This document shows, piece by piece, positions 42,601-50,569 of a stretch of 64,000 nt of DNA. The position numbers and the translations under genes were made by a program. Below the pieces are notes generated by a model. It was not told where the DNA came from. It ran no database searches and was given only the letters and a program-made list of their open reading frames with translations. Position 1 is the stretch's first letter. Every line of letters begins with the position of its first letter. This DNA is from Streptomyces sp. MA5143a (GTDB lineage Bacteria; Actinomycetota; Actinomycetes; Streptomycetales; Streptomycetaceae): assembly GCF_900290235.1 (NCBI RefSeq), contig NZ_OLMK01000061.1, forward strand, positions 124,001 through 188,000, read 5' to 3'.

Positions 42601-43332
42601 CGCACCGAGCACTGGAACCGTCCGGCGGGCGCCCCCGCGCTCGCGTCCGACGGCCGCCGGCTCACCCGGACCGGGGACACCGTCACCGTGGACCTGCCAC
42701 TCGGCGGCGACTCCGACCCGCGGCACCTGTTCACCAGCGACGATCTGTACGCCACCTACTCCTACACCCTCAGCCGCGGCGGCGAGCAGCTGGTCAAGAG
42801 CCGGGACGGTGCGGAGGAGTTCCCGCGGAACACCGCCCTCGCCGCCTGGGACGTGCCGGCGGACACCGGGACGTATACCCTCAGGGCCCACGCCGACCGC
42901 ACCCGGTGGAACGCCGTGAGCACCGAGGTCGACGGCGTGTGGACGTTCCGCTCGGGGCGGACCGCCGAAGGGGCGACGGCCGCGCTGCCGCTGACCGGTG
43001 TGCGGTTCGCGCCGCCGGTCGACACGTGGTCCCGTCTCGCGGACGGCCGTACGGTCGCCGTACCGTTCACGCTCCAGCGGACCGGTGACCAGGCACGGGG
43101 CCGGGTGCGTGCGCTGACCGTCGAGGCGTCGTTCGACGGCGGTGCGACTTGGCGTCGGGCGCCGGTGGTGAAGGACCGGGCGCTGATAGCGCACCCCTCG
43201 CTCGCGGCGCTGCCCGCCGAGCACCTCGACCGCAACGGGCACGGCTCCGTCAGCCTCAGGGTCAAGGGCGCCGACCGGGCGTCGACCTTCGCGATCACCG
43301 TGAAGAACGCGTACAAGCTCAAGAAGTCCTGA
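39670..43332 (+). CDS. Large secreted S8 (subtilisin-like) serine protease
   Basis: 1220 residues. Signal peptide about 1-32 (GGALAAVLLVTTQSGLSTAA), then a ~230-residue propeptide (KGKRFTLVTGDVVTVGD). The catalytic triad is intact: Asp274 in VKVAVIDTGVRATHPDL, His307 in IDGHGTHVAGIIAG and Ser490 in LSGTSMASPAVAGAAALV; the oxyanion Asn lies in VVAAGNSGPRS. About 700 residues of beta-rich C-terminal modules follow, with no membrane anchor. GTG at 39670 has GGAG five bases upstream. Codon 26 (39745-39747) is TTA, so translation should depend on the bldA tRNA and be tied to development. Shares its promoter region with the CebR-box esterase. Confidence 0.93.
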   Translation: MTRPRVPAWTGGALAAVLLVTTQSGLSTAAASSTGSGAATSSTPTATPQPTPDSPAAADEAASLKGKRFTLVTGDVVTVGDERGEPRVDIEPGEGREGIGFVRRGSGANLRVIPMDVAPLVATGAVDEQLFDLGALHRFGYDDGALDDRGLPLIVRHRGPRLPAATRAEALPGNTVALESIDATALTLPEDDHGALWRTLTGSGDGADPELAPAVRKVWLDTPVELTGEGSAADEPETTPDGDVAVSDLVGQINAKGLRARGLDGSGVKVAVIDTGVRATHPDLEQRVSKAENFISWDDEKSDIDGHGTHVAGIIAGTGAASDGRYAGVAPGAEVLSGRVLSGPIGSVSHVIDGMEWAADEGVDIVNMSLGARALSDGTDPWSLATEALLERGVLPVVAAGNSGPRSYTVSPPAAAEGALAVGAAGGDDAVASFSSRGPLFGDHGVKPNIKAPGVAVTAARAKDTPIGDIDPPGPEGPVDDVYTRLSGTSMASPAVAGAAALVMQAHPDWTPRQVALALVSSARPGAGESVYDQGSGLVDAERAVDQRVTATSSALDFGRLSWPRAEEDTRRKVSFTNDTAEDITLDLTLDVKSTRGNLPTTLLALAEDQVTVPARGTASVAVEFHDNGIRTGGALSALLTAESGSTVVRVPVGLSLEPESHQLTLNLRDHLGEGADGISLVDILPVDRSLEPFEEPQLATLASKITVRVPAGTYAVSAFIGRHEDDSYWFDSDIVLAGEPRVRVDKATELTLGGTAARGLAHKVDDREAENIYRQVGVAQRQAKAPAGERGPLSLHTDVQFRHRAPDYWAVPSRTRAKGNRYTAYFREDLAEGYVYGKAPDGAPGEGEYSYPTATGPVYYLAAFREGRIPADLTGRVRDSRLARTEARYHAAERTGDFDEPFPLKSKLATATVKGVPVGGRRVNVPSPGTRTEFFTASKDIAWAQELRWSWQNADSFDPLEHRALLTRPQVFRPGARTEHWNRPAGAPALASDGRRLTRTGDTVTVDLPLGGDSDPRHLFTSDDLYATYSYTLSRGGEQLVKSRDGAEEFPRNTALAAWDVPADTGTYTLRAHADRTRWNAVSTEVDGVWTFRSGRTAEGATAALPLTGVRFAPPVDTWSRLADGRTVAVPFTLQRTGDQARGRVRALTVEASFDGGATWRRAPVVKDRALIAHPSLAALPAEHLDRNGHGSVSLRVKGADRASTFAITVKNAYKLKKS

Positions 43333-43339
43333 CCCGGTC

Positions 43340-43388
43340 GACCGCCGGAGGGCGGCCGCCCACAAGGGCGGCCGGCTCTCCGGCGGTC
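43340..43388. terminator. Bidirectional terminator with double stem
   Basis: Outer arms GACCGCCGGAG (43340-43350) and CTCCGGCGGTC (43378-43388), inner arms CGGCCGCCC (43353-43361) and GGGCGGCCG (43366-43374) around an ACAA loop. It fills the gap between the convergent subtilase and TetR genes. Confidence 0.85.
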
Positions 43389-43390
43389 TC

Positions 43391-43969
43391 TCACCGCTTC
43401 GGCGCCCCCACGCGCAGGGCGTCCATGACGAGATCCATGAGACGGCCGGCCCGGGCCTGCCAGTCCTCGCTCGGGCCGATCTGCCAGAGGCCCGCGATGG
43501 CGAGGAAGAAGTCCTCCGCGCTCACACCGGGCCGAATGGTGCCGGCCTCCTCGGCCGCGCGCAGCAGCGCCTCGGCGGCCGCGAGCACCGGGGCGGGGCC
43601 AGGTCGTCCAGGGCTTCCCGGAGCGCCCGCGGCCTGCCTGATCGCGTCCGCGAGCCCGACCTTGGTGAGGGAGAACCGGGCCAGACGGTCCATCCACTCC
43701 CGCAGTGCCCGGTCCGGCGCGTGGACCGCGAGCAACTCGGCCGCGCTGTCGGCGACCTGCTGCATCTCGTGCCGATAGAGCTCCAGGACGAGAGCCTCGC
43801 GGTTCGGGAAGTGACGGTAGAACGTGCCCTGCCCCACGCCCGCCTTCTTGGCGATGGCGCTTAGCGGCGCGTCCGCGGACCGGGTCAGTTCCTCCAGGGC
43901 GACCGCCAGGATGCGCTCGCGGTTCCGGCGCGCGTCGGAGCGCCGAGGCGCGTCCTTCTCCTCTGTCAC
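43391..43969 (-). CDS. TetR-family repressor, probable regulator of the pao-type operon
   Basis: 192 residues. The N-terminal HTH is standard: RILAVALEELTRSADAPLSA, IAKKAGVGQGTFYRHFPNRE. The C-terminal ligand domain (LYRHEMQQVADSAAELLAV, WLIADxFxAI-like EDFFLAIAGLWQIGPSEDW) matches the SbtR-like C-terminal group. GTG at 43969 follows GAGGAGG. It is divergent from the molybdenum-enzyme operon, with two identical-type palindromes between them, which suggests it represses both itself and that operon. The effector is probably an aldehyde or heterocycle handled by the enzyme; this is inference. Confidence 0.87.
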   Translation of the reverse strand: MTEEKDAPRRSDARRNRERILAVALEELTRSADAPLSAIAKKAGVGQGTFYRHFPNREALVLELYRHEMQQVADSAAELLAVHAPDRALREWMDRLARFSLTKVGLADAIRQAAGAPGSPGRPGPAPVLAAAEALLRAAEEAGTIRPGVSAEDFFLAIAGLWQIGPSEDWQARAGRLMDLVMDALRVGAPKR

Positions 43970-44014
43970 GCGTCCTCCTCACCGGCCCCTGACCGGATTC
44001 CGTCCTTGTCGATC

Positions 44015-44060
44015 CGGACATCTGTCCGTTAAGTTGTCCGGGTAGACGGACACCTGTCCG
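44015..44060. promoter_or_regulatory. Paired TetR operators in the divergent intergenic region
   Basis: CGGACATCTGTCCG (44015-44028) and CGGACACCTGTCCG (44047-44060) are two copies of the palindrome CGGACA-NN-TGTCCG, centres 32 bp apart (about three helical turns). Between them TTGTCCG and AGACGGACA add partial half-sites. They lie between the TetR gene and the iron-sulfur subunit gene, and are the most likely binding sites of this TetR protein. Confidence 0.8.
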
Positions 44061-44195
44061 CTTGCTGCATCCTAGCGCTGCCGTCGCGCCGGGCGGCACT
44101 CTGCCGCCCCTGTTCTCGCACCCCTGTCCTCGCACACCTCTGTCCGCCGGAGCCTCCCCCCGGGCCTGCTCCGGATACGCGAAAGAAGGCTGTTC

Positions 44196-44759
44196 ATGTC
44201 CTCAGCCCCCTCCTCGACGTACAGCGCCGTCACTCTGACCGTCAACGGCGAGAAGCACTCGCTGACCGTCGACCACCGCACCACCCTGCTCGACGCCCTG
44301 CGTGAGCGCCTCGATCTGACCGGGACCAAGAAGGGTTGCGACCAGGGGCAGTGCGGTGCCTGCACCGTCCTCGTCGACGGCCGCCGGAACGTCTCCTGCC
44401 TCCAGTTGGCCGTGGCGGCCGAGGGGCGGGAGATCACCACCGTCGAAGGTGTCGCCGAGGGCGACCGGCTGCACCCGGTGCAGGAGGCGTTCCTCGAACT
44501 GGACGGCTACCAGTGCGGCTACTGCACCCCCGGCCAGATCTGCTCCGCGATCGCGGTGATCGAGGAGCACGCGGCGGGCTGGCCCAGCGCCGCCACCGAC
44601 GACGTACGGCCCGAGGCCGGCCCACCACCCCTCACACCGGAGGAGATCCGGGAGCGCATGAGCGGCAACCTCTGCCGCTGCGGCGCGTACGTGGCCATCG
44701 TGGAGGCCGTGGCCCGCGCCGCCGCCGACCGCTCGGCCGCCGAGGAGGTCGCCGCGTGA
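44196..44759 (+). CDS. paoA: PaoA-like [2Fe-2S] subunit of aldehyde/xanthine oxidoreductase
   Basis: 187 residues. The N-terminal plant-type ferredoxin domain has GTKKGCDQGQCGACTVLVDG plus the fourth cysteine in NVSCLQLAVA. The second cluster domain has GYQCGYCTPGQICSAI and ERMSGNLCRCGAYVAIVEAV. All eight cluster cysteines are present, so two [2Fe-2S] centres are expected to carry electrons from the molybdenum site to FAD. ATG at 44196 (after GAAAGAAGG) heads a four-gene operon; its stop overlaps the next start by 4 bp. An E. coli PaoA-like Tat signal is not evident, so the complex is probably cytoplasmic. Confidence 0.92.
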   Translation: MSSAPSSTYSAVTLTVNGEKHSLTVDHRTTLLDALRERLDLTGTKKGCDQGQCGACTVLVDGRRNVSCLQLAVAAEGREITTVEGVAEGDRLHPVQEAFLELDGYQCGYCTPGQICSAIAVIEEHAAGWPSAATDDVRPEAGPPPLTPEEIRERMSGNLCRCGAYVAIVEAVARAAADRSAAEEVAA

Positions 44760-45748
44760 GGGAGTTCGACTACCGGCGCGCCCATGACGTCCCCGGCGCC
44801 CTCGCCCTGCTCGACGCCGACCCTCAGGCACGCTTCCTCGGCGGCGGCACCAACCTCGTCGACCTGATGAAGACCGGCGTGGAACGGCCCGCCCGGCTCG
44901 TCGACGTCCGTGACCTCCCGCTGGACCGCGTCGAGTCCACCCCCGACGGCGGGCTGCGGATCGGCGCGACCGTCACCAACAGCGACCTCGCCGCCCACCC
45001 CGAGATCCGCCGCCGCTACCCCGCGCTGACGCAGGCCGTCCTCGCCGGCGCCTCCGGACAACTGCGCAACATGGCCACCGTCGGCGGCAACCTGCTCCAG
45101 CGCACCCGCTGCGGCTACTTCGCCGACGTCACCAAACCGTGCAACAAGCGCGTCCCCGGCAGCGGTTGCCCCGCCATCGAGGGCGAGCACCACAACCACG
45201 CCGTCCTGGGCGCCTCCGAACACTGCGTGGCCACCCACCCCTCCGACATGGGCGTGGCCCTGGCGGCCTTCGACGCCGTCGTGTCCTACGAGACCCCCGA
45301 CGGGCCGGGCGCCCTGCCGTTCGCCGACTTCTACCTCCCGGTCGGCGACACCCCGCACCGGGAGACGGCCCTGCCGCCCGGCGCACTGATCACCGGCGTC
45401 ACCCTGCCGCCGGCACCCGTCGCCGCCCGCTCCCGCTACCGCAAGGTGCGCGAGCGCGCCTCGTACGCCTTCGCCATCGGCTCCCTCGCCGCCGCCCTCG
45501 ACGTCCGTGACGGCGTCGTGCACGACGTGCGCCTGGCCTTCGGGGCCGTCGCCTCCCGGCCCTGGCGGGCCCGTACCGCCGAACGCGTCCTCGTCGGCGC
45601 GACGGCCGACGCCGAGACCTTCGCAGCCGCCGCGGACGCCGAACTGGCCGCCGCCCGGCCCCTGCCCCACAACGCCTACAAGGTCACCCTGACGCGCAAC
45701 CTCGTCGTGGCCGAACTGACCCGACTCACCGAGGAGGCCGCCCGATGA
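44756..45748 (+). CDS. paoB: PaoB-like FAD-binding subunit
   Basis: 330 residues. FAD-binding motifs ARFLGGGTNLVDLMKTGVER and GQLRNMATVGGNLLQRTRCG are typical of molybdopterin-dehydrogenase medium subunits. The insert TRCGYFADVTKPCNKRVPGS, GCPAIEGEHHNHAVLGASEH, CVATHPSDMGVALAA contains the four extra cysteines that in E. coli PaoB bind a [4Fe-4S] cluster. This places it in the PaoB/YagS branch rather than ordinary xanthine dehydrogenase. GTG at 44756 overlaps the PaoA stop (GTGA), and its stop overlaps the large-subunit start (ATGA). Confidence 0.92.
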   Translation: MREFDYRRAHDVPGALALLDADPQARFLGGGTNLVDLMKTGVERPARLVDVRDLPLDRVESTPDGGLRIGATVTNSDLAAHPEIRRRYPALTQAVLAGASGQLRNMATVGGNLLQRTRCGYFADVTKPCNKRVPGSGCPAIEGEHHNHAVLGASEHCVATHPSDMGVALAAFDAVVSYETPDGPGALPFADFYLPVGDTPHRETALPPGALITGVTLPPAPVAARSRYRKVRERASYAFAIGSLAAALDVRDGVVHDVRLAFGAVASRPWRARTAERVLVGATADAETFAAAADAELAAARPLPHNAYKVTLTRNLVVAELTRLTEEAAR

Positions 45749-47865
45749 CCACCGCCCCCGCCGCCCGCCACCGGGCCGTCGGCAGCGCGCACACCCGCGT
45801 CGAGGGCCGCGACAAGGTCACCGGAGCCGCCCGCTACGCGGCCGAGATCCACTTCACGGGACTCGCCCACGGCTGGCTCGTGGTCTCCACCGTCGCCCGC
45901 GGCCGGATCCGCTCCCTCGACACCGCGCCCGTGCTGGCGATGCCCGGCGTCCTCGCCGTCCTGCACCACGGCAACGCCCCTCGCGTCGAGACCGACTACA
46001 CCGGTCTCCTGGGCAAGCCGGACCCGACCGCCGCCGTCTTCCAGCACGACCGGGTGCCCCATCTGGGCTGGCCGGTGGCGCTGGTCGTCGCCGAGACCTC
46101 CGAGCAGGCCAGGGAAGCCGCCGAGACGCTCGTCGTGCACTACGACCGGGAGCCGCACGACATCGCGTTCACCGCAGACGATCCGCGGGCCTACCCGGCG
46201 GCCGGCTACGGCCCGGCGGCCACGGAGAAGGGCGACCTGGAGGCCGAACTCGCCGCGTCCGCCGTCGTCGTGGACGCCGAGTACACCACCCCCGAGGAGC
46301 ACCACAACCCGATGGAGCCCCACGCGGCGACGGCCCGCTGGGAGGAGGGCCGCCTGGAGGTCGTCGACTCCAACCAGGGCACCACGTGGGTCGCCGGGGA
46401 GCTCGCCAACCTCTTCTCGCTCGACCCGTCCGCCGTGCGCGTGCGCTCCGAGCACGTCGGCGGCGGCTTCGGCAGCAAGGGCGTCCGCGCCCACCAAGTG
46501 GCCGCCGTGATGGCCGCGACGGCCCTCCGGCGTCCGGTCCGGGTCGCGATGACCCGCCGTCAGATGTTCTCCCTCGCCGGCTACCGCAGCCCCACCTCCC
46601 AGCGGATCAGGCTCGGCGCCGACGCGGACGGACGGCTGCGCGCCCTGGAACACCGCTCCCTGAACCTCACCTCGACGGTGCACGAGTTCATCGAGTCGAG
46701 CACCGCCCCGTCGCGCGTGATGTACGACGCCGACGCCCACCACACCGTCAACCGCGTCGTCCGCCTCGACGTGGGAACGCCGACCTGGATGCGCGCACCG
46801 GGCGAGGCACCGGGCTCGTTCGCGCTGGAGTCCGCGTTCGACGAACTCGCCGAGAAGCTCGGCGTCGACCCGATCGAGCTGCGGCTGCGCAACGAGCCCG
46901 AGCGGGGCCCCGCGTCGGGCCTGCCCTTCGCCGGCCGCAATCTGTCCGCGTGCCTGCGCGAGGGCGCCCGCCGGTTCGGCTGGGCCGACCGGGACCCGCG
47001 CCCCGGTGTCCGCCGTGACGGACGCTGGCTGCTCGGCACCGGCACGGCGGCGGCTTCCTTCGCCGCGGGCGCCGGGCCCTCCACGGCGGCGGTCACGGCG
47101 GAGGCGGACGGCTCCTTCACCGTGCGGATCAACGCGGCGGACATCGGCACCGGCGCCCGCACCGCGCTCACCCTGGTCGCCGCCGACGCGCTGGAGGTCT
47201 CGCCGGACCGCGTCCGGGTGCGGATCGGCGACAGCGACTTCGGCCCGGCCATGATCGCCGGCGGCTCCACGGGCACCCGCTCCTGGTCCTGGGCGATCAA
47301 CCTCGCCGCCGCCGAACTGCGGGAGCGGCTCACCCCCGGCGGCACCGTACCGCCCGAGGGCATCACCGTCCGTTCGGACACCACCGCCGCCCTCGGCGCC
47401 CTCGCGCAGAAGGAACGGCACTCCTACGGCGCCCAGTTCGCCGAGGTCGCCGTCGACCCCGCCACCGGCGAGGTCCGCGTACGCCGCATGCTCGGCGTCT
47501 TCGCGGCCGGCCGCATCGTCAACCCGCTCACCGCGCGCGGGCAGTTCACCGGCGGCATGATCTGGGGCATCTCCATGGCCCTGCACGAGGAGGCGGTACG
47601 GGACCGGGCCACGGGCGGCCACTACGGCGCCGATCTCGCCGCCTACCACGTGGCCGCGCACGCCGACGTGCCCGCCGTCGAGGCTCACTGGGTCGAGGAC
47701 CACGACCCGGACGACCCCGTCGGGATCAAGGGCATCGGGGAGGTCGGCATCGTCGGCGCCGCCGCGGCCGTCGCCAACGCGGTCTGGCACGCGACCGGCG
47801 TACGCCACCGCCACCTGCCCATCCGGCCCGACCGGGTCCTCCTCGCGGGAGCCCCGGATGCTTGA
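45745..47865 (+). CDS. paoC: PaoC-like molybdenum-cofactor large subunit
   Basis: 706 residues, the usual length for PaoC/YagR. It starts with the conserved RVEGRDKVTGAARYAAEIHF. Moco and substrate regions are present: VGGGFGSKGVRAHQVAAVMA, GTPTWMRAPGEAPGSFALES, NAADIGTGARTALTLVAADA and IAGGSTGTRSWSWAINLAAA. The catalytic glutamate is Glu666 in GIKGIGEVGIVGAAAAVANA. It would oxidise aldehydes (or a related substrate) by hydroxylation at the molybdenum centre. ATG at 45745. The stop overlaps the XdhC-like gene by 8 bp, in keeping with coupled maturation. Confidence 0.93.
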   Translation: MTTAPAARHRAVGSAHTRVEGRDKVTGAARYAAEIHFTGLAHGWLVVSTVARGRIRSLDTAPVLAMPGVLAVLHHGNAPRVETDYTGLLGKPDPTAAVFQHDRVPHLGWPVALVVAETSEQAREAAETLVVHYDREPHDIAFTADDPRAYPAAGYGPAATEKGDLEAELAASAVVVDAEYTTPEEHHNPMEPHAATARWEEGRLEVVDSNQGTTWVAGELANLFSLDPSAVRVRSEHVGGGFGSKGVRAHQVAAVMAATALRRPVRVAMTRRQMFSLAGYRSPTSQRIRLGADADGRLRALEHRSLNLTSTVHEFIESSTAPSRVMYDADAHHTVNRVVRLDVGTPTWMRAPGEAPGSFALESAFDELAEKLGVDPIELRLRNEPERGPASGLPFAGRNLSACLREGARRFGWADRDPRPGVRRDGRWLLGTGTAAASFAAGAGPSTAAVTAEADGSFTVRINAADIGTGARTALTLVAADALEVSPDRVRVRIGDSDFGPAMIAGGSTGTRSWSWAINLAAAELRERLTPGGTVPPEGITVRSDTTAALGALAQKERHSYGAQFAEVAVDPATGEVRVRRMLGVFAAGRIVNPLTARGQFTGGMIWGISMALHEEAVRDRATGGHYGADLAAYHVAAHADVPAVEAHWVEDHDPDDPVGIKGIGEVGIVGAAAAVANAVWHATGVRHRHLPIRPDRVLLAGAPDA

Positions 47866-49000
47866 CCTCGCCGCCGAGCTGCACCGCTGGGCCGAGGAGG
47901 GGCGCAACTTCGCGGTCGCCACCGTCGTCTCCGTCGGCGGCAGCGCACCCCGGGGGCCCGGGGCCGCGCTCGCCGTCGACAGCGGGGGCACGGCCATCGG
48001 CTCGGTCTCCGGTGGCTGCGTGGAGGGCGCGGTGTACGAGCTGTGCCGACAGGCCCTCGCGGACGGCGAGACGGTCCTCCAGCGGTTCGGGTACAGCGAC
48101 GAGGACGCCTTCGCCGTCGGGCTGACCTGCGGCGGTGTGGTCGACATCCTGGTCACGCCGGTCACCCGGGCCGCCGCGGACACCCCGCTGTTCCGGTCGG
48201 CCCTCGCGGCCGTCGCCGGGGAGGGAGCGGCCGCCTTCGCGAGGGTCGTCCGAGGTCCGGCCGAACTCCTCGGCAGGGCCCTGCTCGTACGGCCCGCAGG
48301 CGGGTACGAGGGCGGGCTCGGCGGCCACCCCGAGCTGGACGCGACGGCCGTCGCCGAGGCCCGGACGATGCTGGACGCCGGGCGCACCGGCACCGTCGAC
48401 CTGTCACCGGACGGATCGCACTGCCCCGGCGGGCTCACCCTCCTCGTGGAGTCGTCCGTCCCGCCGCCCCGGATGATCGTGTTCGGCGCGATCGATTTCG
48501 CCTCCGCGCTGGTCCGCGCGGGCAAGTTCCTCGGCTACCACGTGACCGTGTGCGACGCCCGTCCCGTCTTCGCCACCAAGCCCCGCTTCCCGGAGGCCGA
48601 CGAGATCGTGGTGGACTGGCCGCACCGCTACCTCGGGCGCACCGAGACCGACGCGCGCACCGTCCTGTGCGTGCTCACGCACGACGCCAAGTTCGACGTG
48701 CCCCTGCTGAGGACGGCGCTGCGGATGCCGGTCGCGTACGTCGGCGCGATGGGCTCCCGGCGCACGCACGCCGACCGGGAGCGCCGGTTGCTCGAAGTGG
48801 GCCTGAGCGGGCGGGAGCTGGCCCGGCTCAGGTCCCCGATCGGGCTCGATCTGGGGGCCCGTACGCCCGAGGAGACGGCGCTGTCCATCGCGGCGGAGAT
48901 CGTCGCCACCCGGCGCGGCGGAACGGGCGTACCGCTGACCGGATCGGGCACCCCCATCCACCGGGCGGCGGGGGAGCGGGAAGCCGCGGCGGCGGCCTGA
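47858..49000 (+). CDS. XdhC/PaoD-family molybdenum-cofactor insertion chaperone
   Basis: 380 residues. The N-terminal XdhC/CoxI domain shows FAVATVVSVGGSAPRGPGAA and GSVSGGCVEGAVYELCRQAL, including the conserved GGCVE cysteine. The C-terminal Rossmann domain shows MIVFGAIDFASALVRAGKFL, VTVCDARPVFATKPRFPEAD and MPVAYVGAMGSRRTHADRER. Such proteins bind sulfurated Moco and hand it to the large subunit encoded just upstream; they are not part of the finished enzyme. ATG at 47858 overlaps the paoC-like gene. Last gene of the operon, followed by a hairpin. Confidence 0.92.
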   Translation: MLDLAAELHRWAEEGRNFAVATVVSVGGSAPRGPGAALAVDSGGTAIGSVSGGCVEGAVYELCRQALADGETVLQRFGYSDEDAFAVGLTCGGVVDILVTPVTRAAADTPLFRSALAAVAGEGAAAFARVVRGPAELLGRALLVRPAGGYEGGLGGHPELDATAVAEARTMLDAGRTGTVDLSPDGSHCPGGLTLLVESSVPPPRMIVFGAIDFASALVRAGKFLGYHVTVCDARPVFATKPRFPEADEIVVDWPHRYLGRTETDARTVLCVLTHDAKFDVPLLRTALRMPVAYVGAMGSRRTHADRERRLLEVGLSGRELARLRSPIGLDLGARTPEETALSIAAEIVATRRGGTGVPLTGSGTPIHRAAGEREAAAAA

Positions 49001-49022
49001 GCGGTGGGGGCGGTCCGAGCGG

Positions 49023-49045
49023 AGGGGCGCTTGCCCGGCGCCCCT
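49023..49045 (+). terminator. Terminator hairpin after the molybdenum-enzyme operon
   Basis: AGGGGCGC (49023-49030) and GCGCCCCT (49038-49045), perfect 8-bp stem with a 7-base loop, 22 bp past the last stop. Confidence 0.65.
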
Positions 49046-49142
49046 GCGGGGAGGGTGCCCACGCGGCACTGAGTATCCGGGGCGCCGCGAATGAGTACGC
49101 GGTCAGGTGCCGGGCCGCCCCCACCGCTGGTGCACTGTCGTC

Positions 49143-49466
49143 ATGAACACGCACACCTCGCGTCCGCGCCCCCTCCGGCATGTCACCGCCAAGGCCACCG
49201 CCACCGGTTCGGCTCTGGCCGTGGTGTTGATCCCGCTGGTGGTCGGCGCGCTGGTGGCGCGGCAGCTCGGCGGTGACCCGATGGCCTCCGTCAACGCGCT
49301 CATCGCGGGCGGCGGTGAGCGGGCCAGGCTCTCCCCGGATCAACTGCCCGTCCTGCGGACCCTGCGCACAGCGCCCCGCAGGACGGTCGGCCGGCTGACC
49401 CGCCGACAGCTCCTGAACCGTGGGGAACGCGATGACCCGACGGTCAGTCACCACGGCGCGCACTGA
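49143..49466 (+). CDS. Small hypothetical protein with one membrane segment
   Basis: 107 residues from ATG 49143. One hydrophobic segment (GSALAVVLIPLVVGALVARQ, about 25-44) lies near the N-terminus, followed by a basic, Arg-rich tail (LRTAPRRTVGRLTRRQLLNR). Third-position GC bias supports coding. No family recognised. No clear ribosome site: an in-frame ATG at 49107 would add 12 residues. It may be a small inner-membrane protein; existence as a gene is probable but not certain. Confidence 0.45.
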   Translation: MNTHTSRPRPLRHVTAKATATGSALAVVLIPLVVGALVARQLGGDPMASVNALIAGGGERARLSPDQLPVLRTLRTAPRRTVGRLTRRQLLNRGERDDPTVSHHGAH

Positions 49467-49584
49467 GCCGAGTTGGCTACTTTTCGATCTCCTGTGCGAC
49501 TTCTGGTTCGAGTTTCAAGCAAGTCTTGGGGATTTCGTGTAGAAGACTGTGAGAACTCCGGAAGACCGTTCGAAGTGAGTGCGC

Positions 49585-50517
49585 GTGACTGAACCGACAG
49601 GCCCTGTCTGCCCCCAGTGCGGTACGCCCCGGGCGGCGGACGGCACCCCGGCCTGTTCCTGCGCCGAGCAGGCGTCCGAGGCCCACCGCGACTCCCGAAC
49701 GGCACAGGCGGCGGCCGCCGAGGACTTCGACCCCGTACGGATACGGCCGTTCGTGAAGGTCGGCGACGACTCCTCCGACGCCCACGACACCTCCGGCCTC
49801 CACGACCCCGCGCACACGTCGGACGACCCCACGGAGAAACTGCCTGCCCAGGCCGGGTATCCGGAGCCGCCCAGCGCCCCGGACGAGCGGCCCGCCGTCG
49901 GAACCGGCCATCACGAGCGAGGCCCGCGACGCAGGAGGGCGCTCGCGGTCGGTGCCGGGGCCGCCACGGTGGCCGCCCTGGTGGCGGCGGGCCTCGTGAG
50001 CGGACTCTTCTCGTACGACGCGCCCGCACGGAACGGCTCCCTGCCGGACGACGTCCGGGCCCGGCTCCCGGAAGCGGCCGCCCAGGCCTCCCAGGAGGAC
50101 ACGACCCCGACGCCCACCCCGTCGGGCACGGCCTCACCGAGCCGGTCGACGGGCACCCCGAGCGCCTCCCCGGACGCGACCCCCGGCGAGAGCTCGACCG
50201 CCCCGAGCGGCTCCGGCCGCCCGACCCGGACCCCGTCCAACAGCGGCGCGACCCGCACGTCGGGCCCCGCGCCGAGCGGGAGCGCCGAACAGAACCCGGT
50301 GCTCGGCCTCGGCGACCAGGGTCCCGAGGTCACCGAACTCCAGCTCCGGCTGCGCCAGGTCGGCCTCTACGACGGGGACGCCGACGGCGAGTACGACCGG
50401 GAGGTCGAGAGCGCCGTCCGCGGCTACCAGCTCACCCGCGTCATCCTCGACGACGAGTCGGGCGTCTACGGCATGCCGACCCGCACCGCGCTCGAGTCCG
50501 AGACCTCGGAGCCGTGA
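49585..50517 (+). CDS. Membrane protein with N-terminal zinc ribbon and C-terminal peptidoglycan-binding domain
   Basis: 310 residues. The N-terminus (PTGPVCPQCGTPRAADGTPA then CSC) is a zinc-ribbon-like CPxCG...CxC. An acidic segment is followed by a positively charged stop (RGPRRRR) and one membrane span (ALAVGAGAATVAALVAAGLV). A Thr/Pro/Ser-rich linker (TPTPTPSGTASPSRSTGTPS) leads to a PG_binding_1 domain: LGLGDQGPEVTELQLRLRQV, then GLYDGDADGEYDREVESAVR. It should be anchored with the C-terminal domain in the wall. GTG at 49585 is chosen with GAAGTGAG upstream; GTG 49579 would add two residues. Its design recalls the wall-binding kinase at 9553-11382 without the kinase. Confidence 0.85.
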   Translation: MTEPTGPVCPQCGTPRAADGTPACSCAEQASEAHRDSRTAQAAAAEDFDPVRIRPFVKVGDDSSDAHDTSGLHDPAHTSDDPTEKLPAQAGYPEPPSAPDERPAVGTGHHERGPRRRRALAVGAGAATVAALVAAGLVSGLFSYDAPARNGSLPDDVRARLPEAAAQASQEDTTPTPTPSGTASPSRSTGTPSASPDATPGESSTAPSGSGRPTRTPSNSGATRTSGPAPSGSAEQNPVLGLGDQGPEVTELQLRLRQVGLYDGDADGEYDREVESAVRGYQLTRVILDDESGVYGMPTRTALESETSEP

Positions 50518-50569
50518 TCCGGGCCGTCCGCCGCACCCGGCAGCCGGCCGCCCGCGGCCGTTCCGCCGG

